This document shows positions 51,172 to 60,119 of a stretch of DNA of 64,000 nucleotides, piece after piece; position 1 is the first letter of the stretch, and each line of letters begins with the position of its first letter. The translations under genes were made by a program, and so were the position numbers. The notes under the pieces were generated by a model. The model did not search any database and was not told the origin of the DNA. It was given only the letters and a program-made list of their open reading frames with translations. The DNA is taken from NCBI GenBank assembly GCA_019118885.1, contig DWYB01000032.1, positions 1 to 64,000 of the forward strand, written 5' to 3'. This DNA comes from Candidatus Mediterraneibacter surreyensis. Its GTDB lineage: Bacteria > Bacillota > Clostridia > Lachnospirales > Lachnospiraceae.

Positions 51172-53394
51172 ATGAAACGCATTCATATCAGAAAACCTGA
51201 TATCAAAGGATTTTTTACAAAAGTCAGACATCTGAAAAAAGAAGATATCAAGCGGCACTTTAAGGAGAAAAAAGAGCGCAGGCAGCGTATACTCGAAGAA
51301 CGGCGCAACAGCAGATTTGCGAAGAAGATGCAGCCGGTCTATAAATGGATGAACAGACTTTCCCTGCCTCTTACATTTCTCCTTGCATGTGTGATCAACT
51401 TTTTGATCGAAGTGGTTTCCCGGTTGTCTCTTTTTGAGGCGTGGGATTACCTTGTGGGATCACCTCTTGTGTTCCTGTATAATGCGTTTATGATATTCGT
51501 TACGTTTATGATCGTATATCTGTTCAGGAGGAGAGTGTTCGCCCGGATACTGATCAGCGTGTTCTGGCTGTTTCTGGGAATCTGCAACGGCTATCTGCTC
51601 ACCAAGAGAGTGACGCCGTTCAACGCTCAGGATCTCAAGGTCCTTTCCGACGCGCTGGAACTGACAGGGAATTATTTTAACGCATTCGAGATCGTCATGA
51701 TCGTGATCGGTGTTGTAGCGGTTGTGTTCTGGGTCGTCTCCATGTGGAGAAGAGGCGGACAGTTTACCGGGAAGATGCACAGGATTATTGCGCTGGGAGG
51801 AGTTGCGGTTTCATTTGCAGCATGCCTGTGGCTGACGGATGTGGCGATTGATAAGCGCGTCATCTCCAACTATTTCGGTAATATTGCTTTTGCCTATGAG
51901 GACTACGGATTCCCGTACTGCTTTTCAGCCAGTCTGTTCAATACGGGTATCAATGAGCCTGCAGGCTACAGCGAAGAGACGATGGACGAGATCAGCAACA
52001 ATGGCGAGATCACAAAGAATGAGACCGGACGCTCGGAGGATGAGCTTCCGAATATCGTATTTGTGCAGCTGGAATCATTTTTTGATCCTACAGAGGTTGA
52101 GTGGCTCCGGTTTTCCGAAGATCCGATCCCGAATCTGAGATCCATGTTTAAAGAATATTCCACCGGATACTTTAAAGTTCCGTCCGTTGGCGCAGGTACC
52201 GCCAATACAGAATTTGAGGTGCTGACAGGCATGAGTATGCGTTTCTTCGGACCGGGAGAATATCCGTACAAGACATATGCCAAGTTCAATCCGCTGGAAA
52301 GCGCGGCAAGCGCCCTTAAAGCGCTCGGGTACGGGGCTGAGGCTCTTCACAACAACGGGGGGAATTTCTACAGCCGTGCACAGGTGTTCAACAATATGGG
52401 ATTTGATCATTACACCAGCAAGGAGTTTATGAACATTCTTCAGACGACCCCGAAAGGATGGGCGACGGATGATATCCTTGTTCCGAATATCATGGAATCC
52501 ATGGATACGACAGACGGACAGGATTTTGTATTTACCGTCAGTGTAGAGGGACATGGGGAGTATCCTACAGAGAAAGTGCTGGAGAATCCGGAGATCGTCG
52601 TCAGCGGCGTTGAGGATGAGGGCGAGAGAAATGCATGGGAATACTATGTCAACCTCGTTCATGAGATGGATAAATTCGCAGGAGAGCTGATCAAAGAGAT
52701 CGAAGCCAGAGATGAGCCGTCGGTTGTTGTATTCTATGGGGATCATCTGCCTACTATGAATCTGGAGGCAAAAGATCTCAAGAGCAGATATCTTTATAAT
52801 ACAAATTATGTGATCTGGGATAATATCGGACTTGAGAAGAAAGACGGCAATATAGCGGCGTATCAGATTATGGCCGATGTGTTTGACCGCCTGGATATCC
52901 ATTCCGGTACGGTATTTAACTACCATCAGGAACGCCGTCAGACAAAAGACTATCTGGCGGATCTGGAACTGCTGCAGTACGATATCATGTACGGAAAACA
53001 GTATGTATATGATAAGAGCGGGGCTCCGATCACCGAGGGGCATATGGTCATGGGCGTTAAAGATGCTCTGATCAATCAGCTTGTCGAGCAGTCTGACGGA
53101 GCTACCTACAGTATTTACGGAGATAATTTTACAAAGCAGAGCAAAGTGTATATAAACGGTGAAAAGCAGAGTACGACATTCTTGAATAATACAAGACTGG
53201 ATCTGAAGGAATCATCAATTGAGAATGGAGACACTATTATGGTGGCCCAGGTGGGATCCAGCAATACGATATTCAGGGAGTCGAAGACATATGAATATAA
53301 CGACGGAACGCTCACGGAGCTCCCGCCGGATCCGAATGCACCGGAGAACGGGCGTCAGGCGTTTGTCAGTCAGGAAGAAGAACAGGAAGAATGA
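51172..53394 (+). CDS. LTA synthase-like sulfatase-fold phosphoglycerol transferase
   Basis: A 740-residue membrane enzyme. A basic, Arg/Lys-rich cytoplasmic N terminus (1-60) precedes five membrane segments (to about residue 225) and an extracellular sulfatase-fold domain (about 285-610): PNIVFVQLESFFD, GAGTANTEFEVLTG with the likely Thr nucleophile, LHNNGGNFYSR, VSVEGHGEYP and VVFYGDHLPTMN with metal ligands. A C-terminal domain of about 120 residues with beta character (IYGDNFTKQSKVYINGEKQ) and an acidic tail EEEQEE follow. It resembles LtaS, which polymerises glycerol phosphate, but could make another polymer. It overlaps folC by four bases. Confidence 0.9.
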   Translation: MKRIHIRKPDIKGFFTKVRHLKKEDIKRHFKEKKERRQRILEERRNSRFAKKMQPVYKWMNRLSLPLTFLLACVINFLIEVVSRLSLFEAWDYLVGSPLVFLYNAFMIFVTFMIVYLFRRRVFARILISVFWLFLGICNGYLLTKRVTPFNAQDLKVLSDALELTGNYFNAFEIVMIVIGVVAVVFWVVSMWRRGGQFTGKMHRIIALGGVAVSFAACLWLTDVAIDKRVISNYFGNIAFAYEDYGFPYCFSASLFNTGINEPAGYSEETMDEISNNGEITKNETGRSEDELPNIVFVQLESFFDPTEVEWLRFSEDPIPNLRSMFKEYSTGYFKVPSVGAGTANTEFEVLTGMSMRFFGPGEYPYKTYAKFNPLESAASALKALGYGAEALHNNGGNFYSRAQVFNNMGFDHYTSKEFMNILQTTPKGWATDDILVPNIMESMDTTDGQDFVFTVSVEGHGEYPTEKVLENPEIVVSGVEDEGERNAWEYYVNLVHEMDKFAGELIKEIEARDEPSVVVFYGDHLPTMNLEAKDLKSRYLYNTNYVIWDNIGLEKKDGNIAAYQIMADVFDRLDIHSGTVFNYHQERRQTKDYLADLELLQYDIMYGKQYVYDKSGAPITEGHMVMGVKDALINQLVEQSDGATYSIYGDNFTKQSKVYINGEKQSTTFLNNTRLDLKESSIENGDTIMVAQVGSSNTIFRESKTYEYNDGTLTELPPDPNAPENGRQAFVSQEEEQEE

Positions 53395-54683
53395 CATACG
53401 GTGAAGCGGTAGAGTATATACTGGATATTCCGAAATTTACAAAGAAAAACGATGCAGTGCACACAAAAACCTTTCTCAGATACCTGGGAGATCCCCAGGA
53501 GAACCTGAAAGTGCTCCACGTGGCGGGAACCAACGGGAAAGGTTCCGTGTGCGCCTATCTGGAAGCAATGCTCCGTTCGGAAGGTAAGCGGACGGGGCTT
53601 TTTACTTCCCCCCATCTGGTAAGGATCAATGAAAGGATCGCTATTGACGGCTGTCAGATCAGCGACGGCAGGTTCTGTCAGATCTTTGGGAGAACTTTTG
53701 ATGCGGTGAAGAGGATGGAAGAACAGGGATTATCTCACCCGACTTTTTTTGAATTTCTGCTGGGAATGGCTCTGTGCGCTTTTCAGGAGGAGGGTGTGGA
53801 GTATGCCGTCCTTGAAACCGGGCTGGGAGGAAGGCTGGATGCAACCAGTGCGGTAGAACCGCCGCTTGCCTGTGTCATCACTTCCATCGGCTATGATCAC
53901 ATGCAGTATCTGGGAGATACCCTTGCCGAAATAGCGGCGGAGAAAGCCGGGATCATCCGACCGGGCGTACCGGTGTTCTACGCCTCATCATCGGAGGATA
54001 GCGACAGAGTTATTGAGGAAACGGCGGTGAAAAACAAAAGTTTCTGTAAAAAAATCGGGAAAGACGCGTACGAAATTCTTGGAATAAAAGACAAACATAT
54101 TGCATTTTCCTGTTCCAGTGATTATTATGGAAATACCACGTGGAAGCTTAACAATATCGGAACTTATCAGCCGGGCAATGCAATGCTTGCAATGGAAGTG
54201 ATGCGGTATCTCTTCGGAAAAGACGCGCATCCTGCACGGTGGAGAGCAGTTCTGAAAGACCTGAAATGGAGCGGGAGGATGGAAGAAATCCTGCCGGGAG
54301 TATATGTTGACGGGGCGCATAACATCAGCGCGGTTGAGGCTTTTACAAGGAGCGTTCCGAAAGATGAGGGCGGATATATTATTATATTTTCCGCGGTAAA
54401 AGACAAAGAATATGAGAAGATGGTTTCTGTGCTCTGCAAAAATCTGCAGCCTGATATGTATATTGTGACTCATATCGAGGATGCGCGGGGAGAGGATGCA
54501 AAGCGGCTTGGAAATATCTTCCGGAAATATACAGACCGTCCGGTCAGTGTGCTGGAGTCGGTGAAAGATGCGCTTGAGCGGGCGCTTGCAGAGCGGGGAA
54601 AACGCAGGATATACTGCCTGGGTTCCCTATATCTGACGGGGATGATAAAGGAATTGATTCAGGAGGTAGATACAGATGCTTAA
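53391..54683 (+). CDS. folC: Folylpolyglutamate synthase / dihydrofolate synthase
   Basis: A 430-residue Mur-ligase-like enzyme that adds glutamate to folates (and perhaps makes dihydrofolate). ATP loop GTNGKGSVCAYL, substrate segment TSPHLVRINERI, ETGLGGRLDATS, TSIGYDHMQYLGDTLAEIAAEKAGI and DGAHN are all present. The ATG overlaps the stop of the preceding gene, and its own stop overlaps the next small gene, so the three are probably translated in a coupled way. Confidence 0.95.
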   Translation: MTYGEAVEYILDIPKFTKKNDAVHTKTFLRYLGDPQENLKVLHVAGTNGKGSVCAYLEAMLRSEGKRTGLFTSPHLVRINERIAIDGCQISDGRFCQIFGRTFDAVKRMEEQGLSHPTFFEFLLGMALCAFQEEGVEYAVLETGLGGRLDATSAVEPPLACVITSIGYDHMQYLGDTLAEIAAEKAGIIRPGVPVFYASSSEDSDRVIEETAVKNKSFCKKIGKDAYEILGIKDKHIAFSCSSDYYGNTTWKLNNIGTYQPGNAMLAMEVMRYLFGKDAHPARWRAVLKDLKWSGRMEEILPGVYVDGAHNISAVEAFTRSVPKDEGGYIIIFSAVKDKEYEKMVSVLCKNLQPDMYIVTHIEDARGEDAKRLGNIFRKYTDRPVSVLESVKDALERALAERGKRRIYCLGSLYLTGMIKELIQEVDTDA

Positions 54684-54810
54684 CTACGAAGAAGAATTAA
54701 AAAAGTTCAGACCGAGTCTTGAAGTTGAGGATATTGAGGATGCCGTATATCAGGAGGATCTTTCGGATATGACGGATCTGCTTAAGCAGGTTATGGATCA
54801 GAAGAAATAA
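54676..54810 (+). CDS. 44-residue acidic protein
   Basis: The ATG at 54676 lies inside the end of folC, with AGGAGG (54660-54665) 10 bases upstream. The product MLNYEEELKKFRPSLEVEDI and onward is strongly acidic and probably helical, ending LLKQVMDQKK. I recall no family. A well-placed ribosome-binding site and its fit between folC and the TPR gene support it being translated. Role unknown. Confidence 0.65.
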   Translation: MLNYEEELKKFRPSLEVEDIEDAVYQEDLSDMTDLLKQVMDQKK

Positions 54811-54836
54811 GTACAGAAAGTCAATGGTGGAAATAG

Positions 54837-56216
54837 ATGGATTACACGAAAAAAATCGTATATCAGTCTAACTACTGGTATAACGATGGTCTGCGTAAGG
54901 CGCAGATCCGGGATATGTCCGGCGCGATTGTTTCATTGCGGCGCAGCCTGCAGTTCAACAGGGAAAACATTGCAGCCAGAAATCTTCTGGGCCTGGTCTA
55001 TTACGGGATCGGCGAAGTGCCGGAGGCACTGGTCGAATGGATCATCAGTAAAAATCTTCGTACGCACAATAATATAGCGGATTACTATATCAATACGGTA
55101 CAGGCTTCTGCAAAGGAATTGGAGACGATCAACCTTGCGATCAAGAAATACAACCAGTGTCTTGCATACTGTCAGCAGAACGGGGAAGATCTGGCGATTA
55201 TCCAACTGAAACAGGTCGTGGCGTCGCATCCGTCCTTCCTGAAGGCACATCAGCTCCTGGCGCTCCTTTACCTGCATACAGGCCAGTATACCCGTGCGCG
55301 CCAGATGATCCGGCAGGCGAGAAAGCTGGATACGGGCAATGAGATCACTTTGAAATATATGCACGAGCTTACCCATCAGAGAGGAAAGCAGAGGCGCAGA
55401 TCAGAGAAAAAGAAAGAAGATGCTGTGGAGTACAGCCTCGGAAATGAGACCATCATTCAGCCGAAACATTCCAGGGTGAAAGAAATGGCAAGCCATCTTG
55501 CGGTGGCAAATGTGTTTATCGGCGCTGCGATCGGCGCTGCGATCATATGGTTTCTGGTGGCGCCTGCGGTAAACCAGTCGCAGAATAACCGTATGAATGA
55601 CCAGATGCGCGAATACAGCGATCAGATCAAAACACTGGAGGCGCAGGTCAGCGCACAGACAAGGACGCTGGACAACTACCGGGCGTCCGGTGAAGAGGTG
55701 GAGGCAGATACAAATCAGGCCCAGACGACACGCGACAGTTATGAGAATCTTATGACTGTTGTCGAACAGTATAATTCGGGCGAGTACAGTTACACGACTA
55801 TGGCGGACTCCCTGATCGGCATCGACCGGGATTCGCTGGGGGAGAGCGGAAAGTCACGGTATGACGAACTGACGGACGCGATCTATCCGAGCGCCTGCGA
55901 GACGAATTTTGCTACCGGAACAGAGGCGCTTTCGGCAGGAAATTATCAGGGAGCCGTGGATGCGCTTTATAAAGTCGTCCGCATGAATGCAGGCTATAAC
56001 GACGGACAGGCATTGTTCAATCTGGCCCAGGCATACATGGGAAACGGTGATAATGACAACGCAATTACATATTTCCAGAGAGTCGTTGATGATTACGGCG
56101 ATTCGGAGTACGCGGAGGAAGCACAGACGAATCTGGATACACTTTCCGCTGCTGCGGATGATTCCGGAGACAGTACTTCGGGAGGAGATTCTTCAGGCGG
56201 CGACAGCAGCCGGTAA
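54837..56216 (+). CDS. TPR-repeat protein with a central membrane helix
   Basis: A 459-residue protein. Cytoplasmic N-terminal TPR-like helices (about 15-185; repeated pattern such as AIVSLRRSLQFNRENIAARN and FLKAHQLLALLYLHTGQYTR), a basic patch, one membrane helix (about 222-245; FIGAAIGAAIIWFLVAP), then an outside region with a coiled coil (about 250-300; QMREYSDQIKTLEAQVSAQT), two or three more TPRs and a Ser/Gly/Asp-rich tail. TPRs on both sides of the membrane are notable. The role is unknown; a scaffold for envelope or secretion proteins is plausible. It follows folC and the 44-residue gene and is ended by a terminator. Confidence 0.85.
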   Translation: MDYTKKIVYQSNYWYNDGLRKAQIRDMSGAIVSLRRSLQFNRENIAARNLLGLVYYGIGEVPEALVEWIISKNLRTHNNIADYYINTVQASAKELETINLAIKKYNQCLAYCQQNGEDLAIIQLKQVVASHPSFLKAHQLLALLYLHTGQYTRARQMIRQARKLDTGNEITLKYMHELTHQRGKQRRRSEKKKEDAVEYSLGNETIIQPKHSRVKEMASHLAVANVFIGAAIGAAIIWFLVAPAVNQSQNNRMNDQMREYSDQIKTLEAQVSAQTRTLDNYRASGEEVEADTNQAQTTRDSYENLMTVVEQYNSGEYSYTTMADSLIGIDRDSLGESGKSRYDELTDAIYPSACETNFATGTEALSAGNYQGAVDALYKVVRMNAGYNDGQALFNLAQAYMGNGDNDNAITYFQRVVDDYGDSEYAEEAQTNLDTLSAAADDSGDSTSGGDSSGGDSSR

Positions 56217-56246
56217 AACGGAGAAATACAAATAAGATACGAAAGA

Positions 56247-56276
56247 AAAGGATATGCCGATGGCATGTCCTTTTAC
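56247..56276 (+). terminator. Terminator after the TPR gene
   Basis: AAAGGATATGCC pairs with GGCATGTCCTTT, followed by T-rich DNA. Confidence 0.75.
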
Positions 56277-56309
56277 TTTTATGCTGACAGAAATTGAGGA
56301 GGAGTATCA

Positions 56310-56624
56310 ATGAAATATCAGGTTCAGGAAAACTGTCTGACAATCTATCTGCCAAGAGAGGTGGATCACCATAACGCGGAGGAGATCAAGAGGGAGGCGG
56401 ATGCCGTGGTCGACAGGAATCATATAAAATATGTGATCTTTGATTTTGAAAAAACGGACTTTATGGACAGTTCGGGAATAGGGGTCATCATGGGGAGATA
56501 TAAGACGGTCAGTCTGATCGGCGGCGAAGTATGGGCGGTGCACACGAACGCCAGAGTCAAAAAAATACTCACATTGTCAGGAGTGACAAAAATAATGCAG
56601 ATATATGAGGAGGAAACATTATGA
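56310..56624 (+). CDS. spoIIAA: Anti-sigma F factor antagonist
   Basis: A 104-residue STAS-domain protein. When unphosphorylated it binds SpoIIAB and frees sigma F in the forespore. The phosphorylation site is in FMDSSGIGVIMGRY (about residue 54). Length and order (AA, AB, sigF) match the standard spoIIA operon. AGGAGGAG lies before the ATG, and the stop overlaps the spoIIAB start. Confidence 0.96.
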   Translation: MKYQVQENCLTIYLPREVDHHNAEEIKREADAVVDRNHIKYVIFDFEKTDFMDSSGIGVIMGRYKTVSLIGGEVWAVHTNARVKKILTLSGVTKIMQIYEEETL

Positions 56625-57076
56625 AAAATACGAATGAAATGGAAATCAGGTTTGACAGCAGGTCGGAGAATGAAGGTTTTGCCAGGGTGTCGGTTGCAGC
56701 GTTCATGACTCAGCTGAACCCTACCGTGGAAGAAGTAGCGGATGTTAAGACCGCTGTATCTGAAGCGGTGACAAATGCAATCATACACGGGTATGAAAAT
56801 GAGGTGCACAAGGTCAGTATCCGGTGCAGGATAACGGAAAATGTATTTACCGTAGAAGTATGCGATGCAGGAAAAGGGATAGAAAATGTGGAACAGGCTA
56901 TGCAGCCGATGTTTACCACATTGCCGGAACAGGACCGTTCCGGAATGGGATTTGCATTTATGGAAGCCTTTATGGACAGCGTGGAAGTGGAGTCAGAGCC
57001 GGGAAAAGGCACCCGGGTAAAGATGAAAAAGACCGTCGGAAAAGGAAGGGAGATATGGACCACACAATCGCTTTGA
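56621..57076 (+). CDS. spoIIAB: Anti-sigma F factor / serine kinase
   Basis: A 151-residue GHKL-fold kinase that holds sigma F inactive and phosphorylates SpoIIAA. The ATPase motifs are KTAVSEAVTNAIIHGY (N box), VCDAGKGIENV (G1) and DRSGMGFAFMEAFMD (G2). Its C terminus is ten or so residues longer than the shortest homologues and overlaps sigF by 22 bases, which ties their translation together. Confidence 0.96.
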   Translation: MKNTNEMEIRFDSRSENEGFARVSVAAFMTQLNPTVEEVADVKTAVSEAVTNAIIHGYENEVHKVSIRCRITENVFTVEVCDAGKGIENVEQAMQPMFTTLPEQDRSGMGFAFMEAFMDSVEVESEPGKGTRVKMKKTVGKGREIWTTQSL

Positions 57077-57789
57077 TCAGGAAATCACACGACGGGGATA
57101 AAGAGGCGAGAGAACAGCTTGTAGAGGAAAATATCGGTCTGATCTGGTGTGTTGTAAAACGTTTCGGAGGGCGTGGCGTGGAGACGGAGGATCTCTTCCA
57201 GATCGGAAGCATCGGTCTGCTCAAAGCAATCGACAAGTTTGACCTGTCTTACGACGTGAAATTTTCCACATACGCGGTGCCCATGATCTCCGGGGAGATA
57301 AAGCGCTTCCTGCGGGATGACGGGATGATCAAGGTCAGCCGTTCTCTGAAAGAACTTGCATACAAAAGCCTTAAAGTGGGCGAAAAACTTACGGACAGGC
57401 TGGGAAGGGAACCTACGATGGAGGAACTGTCAGAAGAACTGGGGGTTGGAAAAGAAGAACTTGTACAGGCCATGGAAGCGGGCGGAGAGGTGGAGTCTAT
57501 CTATCGGCCGATCCACCAGAAAGAGGGAAGTGAGATCCGCCTTCTTGACAAGATTGAGGAAAAAGAAAAGAGCGAGGACAAAATCCTGGAGCGGCTGGTA
57601 TTAAAAGAACTGTTGGAAACATTAAGCGCAGAGGAACGACAGCTGATTTATCTGCGCTATTTTGCCGACCGGACGCAGTCTGACGTAGGGAAGATTATGG
57701 GAATATCTCAGGTGCAGGTGTCCAGGACGGAGAAACGGATCATGGAGAAATTAAAAAGAAAAGTATATTTTTCAGAGAATCTCAGATAA
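57055..57789 (+). CDS. sigF: Sporulation sigma factor F
   Basis: A 244-residue sigma-70-family factor, the first forespore-specific sigma of sporulation. The start at 57055 (GGAAGGGAG upstream) gives MDHTIALIRKSHDGDKEARE; a longer open frame upstream is ignored. Region 2 is EDLFQIGSIGLLKAIDKFD with YDVKFSTYAVPMISGEIKR, region 3 LGREPTMEELSEELGV and region 4 ERQLIYLRYFADRTQSDVGK with the QVQVSRTEKRIM helix-turn-helix. It supports a spore-forming organism. Confidence 0.96.
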   Translation: MDHTIALIRKSHDGDKEAREQLVEENIGLIWCVVKRFGGRGVETEDLFQIGSIGLLKAIDKFDLSYDVKFSTYAVPMISGEIKRFLRDDGMIKVSRSLKELAYKSLKVGEKLTDRLGREPTMEELSEELGVGKEELVQAMEAGGEVESIYRPIHQKEGSEIRLLDKIEEKEKSEDKILERLVLKELLETLSAEERQLIYLRYFADRTQSDVGKIMGISQVQVSRTEKRIMEKLKRKVYFSENLR

Positions 57790-57840
57790 TATACAGCATA
57801 CGAAGTGTGGAAGAAAAAGATACAAGGACAGGTGAGCGGG

Positions 57841-58044
57841 ATGGATGACGGACAGAAGAAAATATGGATCTGCCTTTTCGCGGTGGTACTGGCGGCGGTA
57901 GTGATCGGGATCCTCTATAGTTTCAGCTCTTCCGGAGAGCACAGCAGCGAGGGATTCCTCATACAGGCGCCGTGCGTACAGTGCGCGGGCGTCAGGGCGC
58001 AGGGCAATAACGCGCAGGGGGAGGTGAGCGGCCATGCCGTCTGA
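57841..58044 (+). CDS. Small membrane protein between sigF and spoVAA
   Basis: A 67-residue protein (from the ATG at 57841; a GTG at 57805 would add 12 residues). One membrane segment, IWICLFAVVLAAVVIGILY, is followed by a Ser/Gly-rich stretch and a pair of cysteines in APCVQCAG. I do not recognise it. The stop overlaps the spoVAA start by 11 bases, so it belongs to the sporulation unit, and a forespore role is a fair inference. Confidence 0.6.
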   Translation: MDDGQKKIWICLFAVVLAAVVIGILYSFSSSGEHSSEGFLIQAPCVQCAGVRAQGNNAQGEVSGHAV

Positions 58045-58699
58045 GAGCAGGACGCTTTATATAAAAGGCGACCGGGATGTGGAGGTCACAAGGCCGGATG
58101 TGACGCTGGGAGATCTGCTGAGCATGGAGTGTACGGATAAGAGGAAGCTTGCGCGGATCCGGACGATAAAGATCGTAAAATTTCAAAAAGGCAGACGCCA
58201 GAGATGCGTGGTCTCCGTGCTCAGGATCATTTCCCTGATCCACGAGCAGTTCCCGGATCTGGTTATCCAGAATCTCGGGGAGAGCGATATGATCGTGACA
58301 TACGAAGACCAGAAAACCGCGCCTGCTGCGTGGCATATCATAAAGACGGCTTTCGGAGCCGCAGTCACATTTTTCGGAGCCGCGTTTTCCATTATGGCAT
58401 TTAACAACGACGTGGATGTGACAAAACTCTTCGGACAGCTTCATGAGCTTGTGACAGGGCAGGAAACGTCCGGATTTTCCATTCTGGAGATCACCTATTC
58501 GATCGGGCTTACCGCGGGGATCATGATCTTTTTCAATCATTTTGGAAAGAGGCGGTTTACTGCGGATCCCACTCCTATGGAGATCCAGATGAGGCTGTAT
58601 GAAAATGATATCCAGACGACGATCGTTGAAAATGCAGGAAGGAAGGGGGAGGAGATCGATGTGGGTACAGCAGATCTTTCTGGCGGTCGTCGGACTTAG
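58034..58699 (+). CDS. spoVAA: Stage V sporulation protein AA
   Basis: A 221-residue protein of the SpoVA complex that moves calcium-dipicolinic acid into the forespore. A soluble N-terminal half (LYIKGDRDVEVTRPDVTLGD, IVTYEDQK) is followed by two membrane segments (TAFGAAVTFFGAAFSIMAF and SIGLTAGIMIFFNHF) and a short tail with DPTPMEIQMRLYE. GGGGAGGTGAGC precedes the ATG. The 3' end overlaps spoVAB by 41 bases. Confidence 0.93.
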   Translation: MPSESRTLYIKGDRDVEVTRPDVTLGDLLSMECTDKRKLARIRTIKIVKFQKGRRQRCVVSVLRIISLIHEQFPDLVIQNLGESDMIVTYEDQKTAPAAWHIIKTAFGAAVTFFGAAFSIMAFNNDVDVTKLFGQLHELVTGQETSGFSILEITYSIGLTAGIMIFFNHFGKRRFTADPTPMEIQMRLYENDIQTTIVENAGRKGEEIDVGTADLSGGRRT

Positions 58700-59075
58700 C
58701 GCAGGGGTCGCCGCGGCGGGCGGCCTTTTTTCTTTTATCGTGGAACTGGGAGTGATCGCGGATTTTGCCGACCGGACGCATACCGGAGATAAGGTGCTGT
58801 TTTATGAAGAGTGTACGGCCCTTGGAGGGATCCTGGGAAATCTGGTCTATATCTTTGAGATCCATATACCTGCTCAGAATGCGGGACTTGGCGTGTTCGG
58901 GATCTTCGCGGGAATCTTTGTAGGGTGCTGGGCCATGGCGCTGGCGGAGATCCTGAACGTGTTCCCTGTCTTTATGAGGCGCGCCGGGATCGCGCGGTAT
59001 CTGTCCGTCTTTATCGTCAGTCTGGCCCTGGGAAAAGGACTGGCAGCGTGCCTGTTCTTTGCCCGGGGCTGGTAA
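58659..59075 (+). CDS. spoVAB: Stage V sporulation protein AB
   Basis: A 138-residue membrane protein with about four hydrophobic segments (MWVQQIFLAVVGLSAGVAAA, GIFAGIFVGCWAMALAEILN, VFIVSLALGKGLAACLFF). It partners SpoVAA. The start at 58659 with GGGGGAGGAG upstream is preferred; the open frame extends back to 58599 without a site. In Bacillus the operon continues with spoVAC to spoVAF, but here the next gene is a minus-strand LacI regulator, so the rest must be elsewhere. No clear terminator was seen. Confidence 0.92.
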   Translation: MWVQQIFLAVVGLSAGVAAAGGLFSFIVELGVIADFADRTHTGDKVLFYEECTALGGILGNLVYIFEIHIPAQNAGLGVFGIFAGIFVGCWAMALAEILNVFPVFMRRAGIARYLSVFIVSLALGKGLAACLFFARGW

Positions 59076-59111
59076 GACCAGGAGAAAAGCGGAAGAAAGG
59101 ACAGGAAAAGA

Positions 59112-60119
59112 CTAGAAGTTTGTCGATTCCCGCAGGATCAGCTCGGTGTCCAGGATGAACCTCTGGGGTTCTTTCTGAGGATTGGCGATCATGGACAGAA
59201 GTTGTGTGCACGCCATAAATCCCATGTTATGTTTGGGCTGGTTGACGGTCGTGATATTGGGTGTAGTCATAATGGAGATGTCAATGTTGTCAAAGCCTGC
59301 GACCATAATATCGTGGGGGACACTGTAGCCTTCCAGGGCGCAGGCGCGCAGTGCCGCGGCTGCCATGATATCAGAGACGCAGACGATGGCATCCGGCGTG
59401 TCGGCTCCTTTGAGCATGGTGCAGATGGCGGGAACCGCAACGCTGAAGCTTCCGTCCGGAACAGTGATCATATGGGAAGGGTTGAGCGGAAGTCCGGCTT
59501 CGGCAAGAATCTCCTTATATCCCTGGAGTCGAAGTTTTGCATAGGTATATCGCGCGGGGTCGCAGTTGACCAGCGCGATTTTTTTTCTGCCTGCGGTCAG
59601 GATATAACGGATCAGTTTCTTGATGGCAGCCAGATTGTCTATGGTGATGTAGGAGTTCCCATCCGTTTCGTTAAATTCACTGCACTGGATCACCTTTGTG
59701 TGGGCGTTGAGCTGTTCCAGGAGTGTTCCCTCGAGTTTCTGCATGATGATCACGCCGGAAATGTCTGACTGTGTGATAAAATGGATGATCTGCTGTATGT
59801 TGAACTGAGTCAGCATCTCATTGATGATAAGAAGCTGACATCCGTTCTGATTTGCCGCATCCTGGATCCCCTGAGCGATATCTGTATAGAATGGATTGTT
59901 CATTACGGGAATGATGGCAAGTATCCTCATCTCGCAGGAAATCTTCGGGATGGACTCGGGGAGCGTTCCGCCCAGTTCTTTCACCGCGCTGTAAATCTGT
60001 TTGAGCGTCGCCGGGTGGACGAGCTGAGGCTGGCGGAAAGCCCGGGAGATAGTAGAAGGAGATATACCAAGTTTTTCCGCTATTTTAGAGTAAGGAACAT
60101 TTGATTTATTCATACGCAC
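59112..60119 (-). CDS. LacI-family sugar operon regulator
   Basis: A 335-residue repressor. The N-terminal helix-turn-helix is YSKIAEKLGISPSTISRAFR; the ligand domain has NPFYTDIAQGIQDAANQNGC, GVIIMQKLEG, YITIDNLAA, YTYAKLRLQGYKEILAEAGL and VAGFDNIDISIMTTPNIT. The start is a GTG at 60119 with GGAG five bases upstream, or the ATG at 60113 with longer spacing. It is divergent from a sugar ABC operon across a 343-base gap and most likely represses it. The inducer cannot be read from sequence. Confidence 0.92.
   Translation of the reverse strand: MRMNKSNVPYSKIAEKLGISPSTISRAFRQPQLVHPATLKQIYSAVKELGGTLPESIPKISCEMRILAIIPVMNNPFYTDIAQGIQDAANQNGCQLLIINEMLTQFNIQQIIHFITQSDISGVIIMQKLEGTLLEQLNAHTKVIQCSEFNETDGNSYITIDNLAAIKKLIRYILTAGRKKIALVNCDPARYTYAKLRLQGYKEILAEAGLPLNPSHMITVPDGSFSVAVPAICTMLKGADTPDAIVCVSDIMAAAALRACALEGYSVPHDIMVAGFDNIDISIMTTPNITTVNQPKHNMGFMACTQLLSMIANPQKEPQRFILDTELILRESTNF

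Noticed and set aside
56217..56309. Sigma-H promoter before spoIIAA
   Set aside because: An AAAGGATAT resembling the -35 is part of the terminator stem and no GAAT box follows at proper spacing.
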